Source: an uncultured Bacteroides sp.
GTDB taxonomy: Bacteria > Bacteroidota > Bacteroidia > Bacteroidales > Bacteroidaceae
Length of the DNA stretch: 64,000 nt
Reading direction: 5' to 3'
Assembly (NCBI RefSeq): GCF_958445495.1
Contig: NZ_CAUCSQ010000001.1
Location: 1 to 64,000, forward strand
The translations under genes and the position numbers were made by a program. Positions 35,066 to 43,569 of this stretch are shown here, one piece after another (the stretch's first letter is position 1; every line of letters begins with the position of its first letter). Below the pieces are notes generated by a model. That model ran no database searches. It saw nothing but the letters and a program-made list of their open reading frames with translations, and had not been told where the DNA came from.

Positions 35066-35656
35066 ATGAGAACAATTAAATTTTTACTGGCAGCCGGTTT
35101 CCTGCTCGCACTCGGCACAGGCATTCATGCCCAGATACAGCGAAACGAAACCTACCTACCCCGATTTGCCGTCAAGACCAATGCCCTTTACTGGGCTACC
35201 ACCACCCCCAACCTCGGTTTCGAAGCGGGATTGGCAAAGAAACTCACCCTTGACATATCCGGCAATTACAATCCGTGGAAATTCGGAGACGACCGACGGC
35301 TTAAACACTGGCTTGTCCAACCGGAACTGCGCTATTGGCTCTGCGAACGGTTCAACGGAAGTTTTATCGGCCTGCACGGGCATTACGGTGAAATGAATGT
35401 CAGCAACCTGAGTTTCCTCGGACTGGGACACGACCGTTACGACGGGAACTTTTACGGAGCCGGCATCTCTTACGGTTACCAATGGCTGATAAGCAACCGG
35501 TGGAGCATGGAAGCTACGATTGGTGTCGGATACGCCCGTCTGAAATACGATAAATATGCCGCCCGAAGCGACGGTGGCGGGAAGTTGAAACATGACAGCC
35601 GCAATTACTTCGGCCCGACCAGAATCGGACTCAACTTTATCTACATCATCAAATAA
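35066..35656 (+). CDS. DUF3575 outer-membrane barrel protein
   Basis: The 196-residue protein has a signal peptide (MRTIKFLLAAGFLLALGTGIHA) and the DUF3575 pattern: FAVKTNALYWATTTPNLGFE, WLVQPELRYWLCERF, FIGLHGHYGEMNV and a C-terminal barrel strand GLNFIYIIK. In Bacteroides this family is often encoded beside DUF3868 and fimbrillin genes and is thought to sit in the outer membrane. Here only the DUF3868 partner follows (23 bases). Confidence 0.87.
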   Translation: MRTIKFLLAAGFLLALGTGIHAQIQRNETYLPRFAVKTNALYWATTTPNLGFEAGLAKKLTLDISGNYNPWKFGDDRRLKHWLVQPELRYWLCERFNGSFIGLHGHYGEMNVSNLSFLGLGHDRYDGNFYGAGISYGYQWLISNRWSMEATIGVGYARLKYDKYAARSDGGGKLKHDSRNYFGPTRIGLNFIYIIK

Positions 35657-35679
35657 CAGACCTCCTAAAACTTGCAAAG

Positions 35680-37134
35680 ATGAAAAGAAAACTTATTTAC
35701 CTGTTCATATCCTTCGCCGCTGTGATACTGCCGGCAAATGCACAAAAGTTCCTGAACGACGCGCTTACCCTTTCCAACGTATCGTTATGGCAACAAGGCA
35801 AGTCACTGTACATCGGAATGACTTTCGACATGAGCAAACTTACAGTGGGCCCGGCACGAAGCCTGAGCCTCATTCCCCTATTGACAGACGGGCAGCATAA
35901 CGTCCCTTTGCAGGAAATCATCGTCAACGGGAAAAGACGGGAAAAGGCATACATACGCGGACTGGCCATAACCAAGCAACAACCGGATGCCATCATCGTC
36001 CCTTACGACAAACGGGAGACTTTCAACTACACCCAGGTGATTCCCTACAAGCCCTGGATGGCAAACGCCTCCCTTCAACTCGTGGAACACCTGTGCGGAT
36101 GCGGTAATTACCAGGAGATGAATGCCAGGGAACTCATTGCCAATGACGTATCGACCGAAGCAAAACGGTTAAGCGCCATGTCGCCTTTCGTCGCTTACAT
36201 CCGGCCCACAGTGGAAGTCGTGAAAAACCGGAGCGAACAATATGAAGCGCATCTCGATTTTCCGGTCAACAAGTCTGCGATTCTCACCGGTTTTATGAAT
36301 AACCATACCGAACTGGCGAATATCCATTCCATGTTCGCCAAGATTCAGAATGACAAGAACCTGACGATTAAAGGCGTCGGAATCGAAGGTTTCGCCTCTC
36401 CCGAAGGGCCGTCGGCCTTTAACAGGCAACTTTCCCAAAAACGTGCGGAAGCCCTGAAAGATTACCTGGCTAAAAATGAAAAGATACCTTCCGGGCTTTA
36501 TAAAGTCACTTTCGGCGGCGAGAACTGGGACGGGCTGGTGAAAGCGTTGGAATCTTCCTCCATAAAAGACAAAGAGACTTTCCTGAACATCATCGAGAAT
36601 ACTGCCGACGACGCCAAACGCAAACAGGCAATCATGCACGTAGGCGGCGGAGCTCCTTACCGTACCCTGCTTAAAGAAATTTATCCCGGACTGCGCAAAG
36701 TAAATTGCAGGATTGACTATACCGTCGCCAGTTTCAATGTGGAACAAGGACGCATCATCATCCGGGAAAATCCGAAATATCTAAGCCTGGACGAGATGTA
36801 CCAGGTAGCCAACAGCTACCCGAAAGGAAGCGATGATTTTGTGAACGTATTCGACATTGCGGTGCGCCTTTATCCGAACGACCCGGTAGCCAACCTGAAC
36901 GCGGCAGCCGTCGCCTTATCCCGGAAAGCGTTGGACAAGTCGCTGGGATATATGGAGAAAGCGGACCATACAACCGCCGAATTCATGAACAACACCGGAG
37001 TCTACAATTTTCTGAACGGAGACATTCCGCGTGCAATGGCCGCATTCGAACAGGCCGCCAAACTGGGCAATGAGGTTGCTCTGGCAAACTTCAAACAGTT
37101 ACAGCAGATAATAAACATGAAAATAAAGAAATGA
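35680..37134 (+). CDS. DUF3868 / OmpA-like peptidoglycan-binding protein
   Basis: The 484-residue exported protein has a signal peptide (MKRKLIYLFISFAAVILPANA) and an N-terminal DUF3868 domain (SNVSLWQQGKSLYIGMTFDM). An OmpA-like domain follows (TIKGVGIEGFASPEGPSAFN, LSQKRAEALKDYLAKNEK), and then a TPR-like C-terminal part (ANLNAAAVALSRKALDKSLG, AMAAFEQAAKLGNEVALANF). It would link an outer-membrane structure to peptidoglycan. In fimbrial loci a fimbrillin usually follows this pair; none does here, as a strong hairpin closes the unit. Confidence 0.85.
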   Translation: MKRKLIYLFISFAAVILPANAQKFLNDALTLSNVSLWQQGKSLYIGMTFDMSKLTVGPARSLSLIPLLTDGQHNVPLQEIIVNGKRREKAYIRGLAITKQQPDAIIVPYDKRETFNYTQVIPYKPWMANASLQLVEHLCGCGNYQEMNARELIANDVSTEAKRLSAMSPFVAYIRPTVEVVKNRSEQYEAHLDFPVNKSAILTGFMNNHTELANIHSMFAKIQNDKNLTIKGVGIEGFASPEGPSAFNRQLSQKRAEALKDYLAKNEKIPSGLYKVTFGGENWDGLVKALESSSIKDKETFLNIIENTADDAKRKQAIMHVGGGAPYRTLLKEIYPGLRKVNCRIDYTVASFNVEQGRIIIRENPKYLSLDEMYQVANSYPKGSDDFVNVFDIAVRLYPNDPVANLNAAAVALSRKALDKSLGYMEKADHTTAEFMNNTGVYNFLNGDIPRAMAAFEQAAKLGNEVALANFKQLQQIINMKIKK

Positions 37135-37150
37135 GAAAGGGATTCGCCCG

Positions 37151-37200
37151 ATACGAAAAAGTACCGTTTGCCATTCGTTGCAAGCGGTACTTTTTCGTAT
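37151..37200 (+). terminator. Long terminator hairpin overlapping the next promoter
   Basis: Perfect 16-base arms ATACGAAAAAGTACCG (37151-37166) and CGGTACTTTTTCGTAT (37185-37200), with further TTTGC/GCAAG pairing inside. It starts 16 bases after the DUF3868 stop. The right arm shares its last bases with the -7 box at 37198. Confidence 0.8.
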
Positions 37201-37205
37201 ATTTG
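37198..37205 (+). promoter_or_regulatory. -7 box of the MmcQ/YjbR gene
   Basis: TATATTTG is a full match, 67 bases before the ATG at 37272. Its first three bases are part of the preceding terminator arm. Confidence 0.55.
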
Positions 37206-37271
37206 CGATATCGGACAGTATGACAGATAAAACAATTCAGAAAATAGAATACGAAATTTGAATCCGGAATT

Positions 37272-37643
37272 ATGAATATAGAAGATTTCAGGACATATTG
37301 CCTATCATTCAAGGGGGTACACGATAAAATGCCATTTGAAAAGGCGGCTTCCGAATATGACAGGAATTTACTTGTATTTTACATCTTCGACAAATGGTTC
37401 TGTTTTGTGAATATAGATGCGTTTGATTTTTGCAATATAAAATGCGATACAGGACAAATCGAAGAATTGCAGGAACGGTATGAAGGGATAAAACCCGGCT
37501 ACCACATGAATAAAAAACATTGGATTAGTGTTTACTTCCATCAGGACGTACCGGACCGAACAATTAAAGAGCTTGTAAAACGGTCTTACGATATTGTGGT
37601 TTCTTCTCTGCCGAAAAAAGAAAAAGAGGCATTGGAAAGGTGA
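37272..37643 (+). CDS. MmcQ/YjbR-family protein
   Basis: The 123-residue protein has the family pattern: N-terminal IEDFRTYCLSFKGVHDKMPF, the strand pair LLVFYIFDKWFCFVNID, a CDTGQIEELQERYEGIKPGYHMNKKHW segment (read as two parts: IEELQERYEGIKPGYH and NKKHWISVYF) and the tail ELVKRSYDIVVSSLPKK. The fold resembles a CyaY-like DNA-binding protein; the cellular role is not settled. It is monocistronic and convergent with the LytTR gene. Confidence 0.9.
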   Translation: MNIEDFRTYCLSFKGVHDKMPFEKAASEYDRNLLVFYIFDKWFCFVNIDAFDFCNIKCDTGQIEELQERYEGIKPGYHMNKKHWISVYFHQDVPDRTIKELVKRSYDIVVSSLPKKEKEALER

Positions 37644-37689
37644 TAGAATCAAACGATGGCGAGAGCGCGAACCGGAATACGGTAAAAAC

Positions 37690-38406
37690 TCATTTTTGCT
37701 GTTTCATTACGAATCCTTCAAAGAAATCATCCCGGTAACTGTTGCCGATAGCTATTTCATGCGATTTGATGAATATATCGTTATTGTCGAAAGAATCGAT
37801 ATGCCGGGTATTGATAATATAGGATTTGCCCACCCGCAAGAAAAGCTGTTCGGGCAACAGGCCGGATATGGCTTTCAGGCTCATACGGGTGATAATGCGC
37901 CGGCCGTCCAATTGAATGATAACGTAATCTTTCAATCCTTCGATAAAGAGGATGTCGAGAAAGTTGACTTTGAAATACCGGCGTTCCGCCTTTACAAAAA
38001 AATATTCAGCGGCAACGACACCTTCGATGGCCTCTTTCTCTTCCTTCAACAGCAGGGAATGGTAGGCTGCCGCCTTATCCACCGCCTTCCGAAAACGTCC
38101 CGCTTCAACCGGTTTAATCAAATAATCCATTGCATCCACTTCATAGCTGTCCAGTGCATACTCCGTATAAGCGGTTGTGAAAATAACCAATGTCCGTTTT
38201 GGAATGGTACGCGCAAACTCGATTCCCGTAATACCGGGCATCTGAATGTCCAGAAATACCAAATCGGTCACATGCTGTTCCATAAACCCGGAAGCAGCGG
38301 ATGCGCTATTGAAACTTCCCGCCAACCGGAGACTGTCCGATTCCTCAACCAACAGCCTCATGGCCTCACGCGCCAACGGCTCATCATCCACAATGATGCA
38401 ATTCAT
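37690..38406 (-). CDS. LytTR-family response regulator
   Basis: The 238-residue protein has a receiver domain (MNCIIVDDEPLARE, phospho-acceptor Asp in LVFLDIQMPGITG, Thr/Ala switch in IFTTAYTEYAL, Lys in YLIKPVE) and a LytTR DNA-binding domain (FFVKAERRYFKVNFLDILFI, RVGKSYIINTRHID). It overlaps the upstream kinase gene by 4 bases, so the pair is a two-component system. It is the last gene of the TonB-receptor operon. Confidence 0.94.
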   Translation of the reverse strand: MNCIIVDDEPLAREAMRLLVEESDSLRLAGSFNSASAASGFMEQHVTDLVFLDIQMPGITGIEFARTIPKRTLVIFTTAYTEYALDSYEVDAMDYLIKPVEAGRFRKAVDKAAAYHSLLLKEEKEAIEGVVAAEYFFVKAERRYFKVNFLDILFIEGLKDYVIIQLDGRRIITRMSLKAISGLLPEQLFLRVGKSYIINTRHIDSFDNNDIFIKSHEIAIGNSYRDDFFEGFVMKQQK

Positions 38407-39473
38407 AACGTTATGTTTAAAATGACTGTATATTTACCTTCCGCCTCTATCTTTTCCAGCTCATACCTGCCGGGATACAGCAAACCCAACCTACGCCGGA
38501 TATTGGCGAGCCCTATCCCGCCGACCGCCGTTCTGCCGGCAGGGGTTTCCGGAACGGAGTTCTCGCAACGAAACTCCAGCTTTCCATCATCTACCTTAAA
38601 GGAAAGACGTACGTACGAAGGATGTTCGCTGTCAAAACTGTGTTTTACCGCATTCTCCACAAAAGGGATGAACAGCAACGGCGGAATCCGAATCTCTTCC
38701 GTTTCCCCTTCCTTTTTCATCATGAACCGGAAGTTATCGCGACGTATCTTCTCCAGATTCAGATAATCATTCAAAAAACGAATATCCGAAGCCAACGGAA
38801 CTTCTTCATGCGAACTGCCGTTAATCTGGTAACGCAGCAAATCTTCCAGTTTAAAAAGAACCCGTGCCGCCTCCTCCGGACTTCTTTTTATCAAGACATT
38901 GGCATTATTCAGCATATTAAACAGGAAATGCGGGTTTATCTGACTTTTAAGGAATTTCAACTCCGACTGCAAGGTAGTCGATTTCAATTCATCGATACGC
39001 CGGTTATGCCGCAACCAGTGAGTGAACAACAAGATAGCCGCCGAACCTGCCGTAACAAACCCGATAGTCAGCATCCCGGAAAAGATGTTGATAAAGACAG
39101 CGAAACTATCGGGATTCTTCAAAGGCAGAATCACGTCAAAAAGCAATCCCTGGACAACCGAAAGAAAAACGATAACCGCCAGATTCATAACGGCGGCTGC
39201 CGTCACATAACTTCCCAAACGGTTTTTCAACAGAAAACGGGGAACCAGCAGATACAGGTTGGCATATATCACCGCATTGATAGAAAGAAAATAGACCAGG
39301 CATCCTCCCAGCCGCTTCCAGAAGGAGACGGCCTGTAAAGGTTCGTACCAAAGGACATTGACCGTAATCAGGACAACGACAGACTGCAACAGCAGATGCC
39401 TGTATATCCGATAATCGGGACTCAATAGAAATACGGTGGCCTTTTTATTATCCATATTCCGGCCGTCCGCCAT
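38403..39473 (-). CDS. LytS-type sensor histidine kinase (intact)
   Basis: The protein has four or more N-terminal membrane segments, then a coiled region and the His_kinase domain: LKSQINPHFLFNMLNNANVL with the phospho-acceptor His, FIPFVENAVKHS as N box, and GIGLANIRRRLGLLYPG as G box. It would phosphorylate the LytTR regulator encoded next. The longest frame starts at 39539 and overlaps the upstream kinase gene by 31 bases; starts at 39473 (MADGRN) or 39455 (MDNKK) look more natural and I chose the former. Confidence 0.9.
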   Translation of the reverse strand: MADGRNMDNKKATVFLLSPDYRIYRHLLLQSVVVLITVNVLWYEPLQAVSFWKRLGGCLVYFLSINAVIYANLYLLVPRFLLKNRLGSYVTAAAVMNLAVIVFLSVVQGLLFDVILPLKNPDSFAVFINIFSGMLTIGFVTAGSAAILLFTHWLRHNRRIDELKSTTLQSELKFLKSQINPHFLFNMLNNANVLIKRSPEEAARVLFKLEDLLRYQINGSSHEEVPLASDIRFLNDYLNLEKIRRDNFRFMMKKEGETEEIRIPPLLFIPFVENAVKHSFDSEHPSYVRLSFKVDDGKLEFRCENSVPETPAGRTAVGGIGLANIRRRLGLLYPGRYELEKIEAEGKYTVILNITL

Positions 39474-39508
39474 TTTGCCGAATCCGTTGCCACCTCCCGC
39501 ATCTTTAT

Positions 39509-40588
39509 TCACGACCCACCTCCTTCCAGCCTTAACCATATGCTATGCACGGTCAACGACAATACGTAACGGTTGCCATACAATATGTCCAGTCTTTGCA
39601 GGATTCTCTCCAGGCCTTCATTCGTCGGAAAGCCCGCCTCCGGACAGGTGCAGCTAAATACAATCGCCTCCTGTTCCGCTTTCAAACGAACGTCCAATGA
39701 AACAGGGCTTTGTATCCGCCGCCTATTTACCGCCTTTATCACGTGCTGTACAAAAGGAATAAACAGCAAAGGCGGAACCAGTATCCTGCTCACTTCCCCT
39801 TCGGAAACAAATTCGTAGGAGAACTGCGGCCGGCTGATTTTTTCCAATGCCAGATAATTGTCAAGGAAGGTTATTTCACTGCCGAGCAAAACTTTCGCCC
39901 TGTTACAGTCATATAACTGATAACGGAGAAGCTGGCTCAATTCCATCAATATTTTCGAGGCTTTCTCCGGTTCGTCCAACGCCAGTTCTCCCGAATAATG
40001 CAACGTATTGAAAAGAAGTTCAGGGCTAATCTGCTCTTTCAACCGTTCAACTTCGGATGCGACATGCATTTTCTCCATTTGCGCGACACGCCGGTTGTTG
40101 ACCATCCACTCTTTCAAAAGAACGGTCATCGTGACTCCTATCATGCAAAGCAGCGACAACATAAATGAAGAGATGTAGTCCATCACCGTCTGCACCGACC
40201 AGCAAGGCCCGTGCGCATGCCACTCCGCCCCATAGGAATATACCGTGCATTCCGCCGCCATCTGTACCGACAGGGCTGCGAGCATGGCGGCAGAAAGCAA
40301 TGACAAATAAACCAGGTAATGTCCTTTCAACAGGTATTTCGGGAACAGCCTGAAAAGATTCAGGTAAATGACCGCCGCATAAGTGGATAAATGCAATAAG
40401 ACCAATGCATGAATCCACCCTCCCAACAGCTCCCTATAATCCAGGAAGATGATAAAAACCTGATTGAACGAGATAGCGCCCAACGCCAGGACAAGCGTCG
40501 AATACCGCATCCATCGGAATCCCGGACTGACAAGAAATCTATATAGGAGGGTAGATTCGCTACCCGTTGCAACTGTTTCTGTAACCAT
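39509..40588 (-). CDS. Degenerate LytS-type histidine kinase (probable pseudokinase)
   Basis: The 359-residue protein has the same layout as its downstream neighbour, with membrane helices and then the His_kinase domain, but its key residues have changed. The usual NPHFLFN is SPELLFN, so the phospho-acceptor His is replaced by Glu. The N box reads FVQHVIKAV instead of FVENAVKHS, and the GIGL G box is missing. The frame is intact, so the protein is probably kept as a sensor or regulator of the intact kinase (inference). It follows the TonB receptor gene by 130 bases. Confidence 0.88.
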   Translation of the reverse strand: MVTETVATGSESTLLYRFLVSPGFRWMRYSTLVLALGAISFNQVFIIFLDYRELLGGWIHALVLLHLSTYAAVIYLNLFRLFPKYLLKGHYLVYLSLLSAAMLAALSVQMAAECTVYSYGAEWHAHGPCWSVQTVMDYISSFMLSLLCMIGVTMTVLLKEWMVNNRRVAQMEKMHVASEVERLKEQISPELLFNTLHYSGELALDEPEKASKILMELSQLLRYQLYDCNRAKVLLGSEITFLDNYLALEKISRPQFSYEFVSEGEVSRILVPPLLFIPFVQHVIKAVNRRRIQSPVSLDVRLKAEQEAIVFSCTCPEAGFPTNEGLERILQRLDILYGNRYVLSLTVHSIWLRLEGGGS

Positions 40589-40718
40589 ACGTTCAATCGG
40601 AAGATTTCTTTATAATCAGGATATATTATTTCTTGGGCAGGATATACTATTTCCGGAATGTTTTATCTCCGGGGACGAAGATAGAACATTTTTCCGGTCG
40701 GGCCTCTATATAAAGCCT

Positions 40719-43115
40719 TTAAAATTCAAGTTTATAACTTACATTCGTCAATATCGTAGCATTGGAGCTGGCATCTATTTTTCCGGTCCTCACATTATAC
40801 TCATGCCCGTAATGTTCTTTGGCTCCCATGAAATTAAGCCCTTTCACGGCAAACTCATGCGACACGTTTCTCTTGTTGATGCGGTAACTGACCGTATAGT
40901 TGCCAATCAGCATGGGAGAGTATTGTTTGGAAAACGCTTTCGTTTCATCGTATTGCACCTCCTTGTCCGGATGGCTCATCGTCGCCGCCACGTCAACCGG
41001 AGAATAGCGGTCACCTCCCTGCAGGGTCAGTTTCAGGTTCACGCTGAAGATGTTCTGCCTGTTTCTTCCCAGCATCCACTCTTTACCGGCAAGCCCGTTT
41101 ATCACATAATTACGATTGAATTTCGTGTTGCGCCATACGCCGTCCCCGCCCCGATAACGGGAATCGAACCAAGAACCCGAAACCAGGAAATAAAATCCTT
41201 TCTCCAAAAAACGCTCGAAGGTAATGTCTACTCCCACATTGCGGCCTCTTCCTTTATTTACCAACGCATCTTCCACATAGAAACCGGAACGGTTGAGCAC
41301 GGAGTAAGAGCTGTCCGCTATCACGGGGACATCGTGCAACAACTGGACATAAGGCTCTATTTTCAGATTCATACGGTCGGAAATTTTATAGCCGAACGAC
41401 AACATAATGTGTTGCGCCTTCGTAAAACCGAGGTCTTTATTGACTAATCCGCCATCCGCCTCTTTTGCTTTGACAAAGTACACATCCGTCTTTTCCATGC
41501 GGCTGTATATCCCATAGGCTAAGGCAAGGGTTGTTTTCGGACTTACTTGCCATTTCAACCCGATACGCGGTTCTATGGACCATTTATTGTTCAAAGTGAG
41601 AAACTGCCCATAGATTCCGGCATTAAGAGTCCAGTGTTCCGCCAATCCTACCGAAGAGCTATTATAGGCTGAGACCAGGCTCGTATTGCCTTTTCCCAGA
41701 GATATGGTTTCCAACAGCCCGGCTTCATAAGGGGCGACGGCAAAATTCATCCGATAGAACATATTGACATAGGTAAGTCCTGTCTTATTGGTGAACCGGC
41801 TACTGAATTTACGGTTGAAAACGGTAGAGAGTATCAGGTTGGCATATCGGGAACCGATGTCCATATAAGGAGTGCTCTTCATGGAGCCGTCGAACAGGGC
41901 GGCCTCTCCGTCGAGCTGTGAATAGGTGGCGGCAACCGTTGTTTTCAAAGATGCCTCATTCGTAAAGAAATAACGGTGGCTGACGCCTCCGGCAGCCATA
42001 TACTGCTTGTCTTTCGATTCGCTGCGGTCACTCCAGTACTTCCACTTTTCCACGTTCTTTTCAAAATCATTGGCAAACTTATCAATCAGGCTCGTCCCCC
42101 AGACAGAAAACGTGCCGGCTTTCCGTGTCGGGAAGTTCAGCTTGAAATTTAAATCCTGATAATCCATCTTTCCCCCTTTCAGGTTCAGAAGCCCGGTCGT
42201 GGAATACCGGTAATTGAAAAGATAAGAGGCCCGGTGTTTTTTGCTCAAAGGTCCTTCGGAAGCGATATCTATCCCCATAATCCCCACTTGAAAAGTGTTT
42301 TCGTTCTTCCGGTTATTCCCGTTACGCAACTTCATGTCAAACACTCCCGATATGGCATTCCCGTATTCTGCCGGAAACGCCCCGGTAAAAAAGTCCGAAT
42401 TTCCAAGTACTTGGGAACTGAGAGAGGAAAGGATTCCTCCGCCCAACGTAGCGATGTCCGCAAAATGGTTCGGATTCGGAATCTCTACGTCTTCCAGCCG
42501 CCATTGCAACAGATGAGGGGCATTGCCGTGAATGGAAATCCCGTTGGAAGAAACGCCCGGAGCCACTCCGGCAAAAGACGACACCAAACGTGCCGGGTCG
42601 TCAAACCCTCCCGCATAACGGCTCGCCTCTTCCACACTCAGCATACGGGCCCCGACAGTAGCCATCTTATTCATCGCCTCTTCTTTGTTCGTTCCGGCAC
42701 GGATAACGACTTCATTCAACTCGTTCACGCTTTCTTTCAAAGGAATCTCCAGATACACCTCCTTGGCGGATGTCACGAGCACTTCCCTGAAAATGCCCGG
42801 CTCGTATCCCATAAAGGCAGCTTCCACCGTATAACGGCCGACAGGGACTTGCGATATGCCGAAACACCCAAGGCTATCCGTTACCGTTCCCATCCCGCCA
42901 CCGGACAGCCTGACCGTGGCATACGATATCGGGGCTCCCGAACTTCCGTCTATGACAACTCCGCGTACAGTCTGTGCCGGACGCCCTTTTTCCGTCGCCA
43001 CCTGCCCCCAGGCGGTGACGGATACGAACAAGACCGCCGACATCAACATCCGTCCGCTACAACAATACATTTTTCGGAATATTCTTTCCGATAACCCGGT
43101 TCTACTCATCTTCAT
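40719..43115 (-). CDS. TonB-dependent receptor with carboxypeptidase-like regulatory domain
   Basis: The 798-residue outer-membrane protein has a signal region (MLMSAVLFVSVTAWGQ, after up to 22 extra N-terminal residues), a CarboxypepD_reg domain (VRGVVIDGSSGAPISYATVR), a plug domain (GISIHGNAPHLLQWRLEDVE, GAFPAEYGNAISGVFDM) and a barrel ending in VSYKLEF. It is not a SusC: there is no SusD partner and it is shorter. It heads an operon with two LytS-type proteins and a LytTR regulator, so import or sensing at the surface is tied to that system. An ATG at 43070 or 43049 could be the true start. Confidence 0.9.
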   Translation of the reverse strand: MKMSRTGLSERIFRKMYCCSGRMLMSAVLFVSVTAWGQVATEKGRPAQTVRGVVIDGSSGAPISYATVRLSGGGMGTVTDSLGCFGISQVPVGRYTVEAAFMGYEPGIFREVLVTSAKEVYLEIPLKESVNELNEVVIRAGTNKEEAMNKMATVGARMLSVEEASRYAGGFDDPARLVSSFAGVAPGVSSNGISIHGNAPHLLQWRLEDVEIPNPNHFADIATLGGGILSSLSSQVLGNSDFFTGAFPAEYGNAISGVFDMKLRNGNNRKNENTFQVGIMGIDIASEGPLSKKHRASYLFNYRYSTTGLLNLKGGKMDYQDLNFKLNFPTRKAGTFSVWGTSLIDKFANDFEKNVEKWKYWSDRSESKDKQYMAAGGVSHRYFFTNEASLKTTVAATYSQLDGEAALFDGSMKSTPYMDIGSRYANLILSTVFNRKFSSRFTNKTGLTYVNMFYRMNFAVAPYEAGLLETISLGKGNTSLVSAYNSSSVGLAEHWTLNAGIYGQFLTLNNKWSIEPRIGLKWQVSPKTTLALAYGIYSRMEKTDVYFVKAKEADGGLVNKDLGFTKAQHIMLSFGYKISDRMNLKIEPYVQLLHDVPVIADSSYSVLNRSGFYVEDALVNKGRGRNVGVDITFERFLEKGFYFLVSGSWFDSRYRGGDGVWRNTKFNRNYVINGLAGKEWMLGRNRQNIFSVNLKLTLQGGDRYSPVDVAATMSHPDKEVQYDETKAFSKQYSPMLIGNYTVSYRINKRNVSHEFAVKGLNFMGAKEHYGHEYNVRTGKIDASSNATILTNVSYKLEF

Positions 43116-43250
43116 GGCTTTATTTCATTTTTTGATTTCACCACGAAGATAAGGGACAGGACATCACCTGTTTCTTTAATGAGACGAACAGAACTCTTTT
43201 GTAGACCAAACACGGAACCGGAGCGATGAGAATCTTTCGGAAAGCGGCAT

Positions 43251-43319
43251 AAAAAAAGGCTATCTATCCCAGACAGCCAATCTTTTTTGTTAACCTTAAA
43301 TCTAATACTATGAAAAACA
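43251..43319 (-). ncRNA. Candidate small RNA with consensus promoter and intrinsic terminator
   Basis: A full consensus promoter precedes this segment on the minus strand. About 60 bases later a stem pairs GGCTGTCT with AGATAGCC (one G-U pair) around GGGAT and is followed by seven T. The transcript would be about 70 bases and carries no convincing frame. It is a stand-alone small RNA or an attenuated leader of the TonB-receptor operon, whose ATG is 135 bases further on. It might belong to a Bacteroides paralogous sRNA family such as FopS, but I cannot confirm this. Confidence 0.7.
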
Positions 43320-43324
43320 CATTG

Positions 43325-43355
43325 CAAAGATACGGACTTTGGACAACATTCCAAA
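43325..43355 (-). promoter_or_regulatory. Full consensus promoter of the candidate small RNA
   Basis: On the minus strand TTTG (43355-43352), exactly 19 bases, then TATCTTTG (43332-43325). Both boxes match the Bacteroidetes consensus. The rest of the 43116-43569 gap holds a 7-of-8 box TATCTTCG (minus, near 43155) that could serve the TonB receptor gene directly, and no further gene. Confidence 0.8.
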
Positions 43356-43569
43356 TTTATCGGGCAAAACGGGGTATCTTATAACATGGTTTAATAGAAA
43401 CGGCAAGTTCGTTAACATTTAACATAAATTCTTCCGGCATTAACTTATATCCCGGTCAATCTCCCCCTCAAGCCAGACCCAAACGATTTTCCCGCCGCCG
43501 TATCGCATAAAAAACAAACCTTTTGAATCCTTTCCGTGTTTATACCATAAAAACGAATTCGTACACAAT

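Noticed and set aside
40719..43115. SusC-type transporter
   Set aside because: It is about 250 residues shorter than SusC proteins and has no SusD partner.
43311..43385. 24-codon plus-strand frame beginning MKNTLQRYG
   Set aside because: It overlaps the start region and -7 box of the candidate small RNA on the opposite strand, is very short, and has no promoter of its own.
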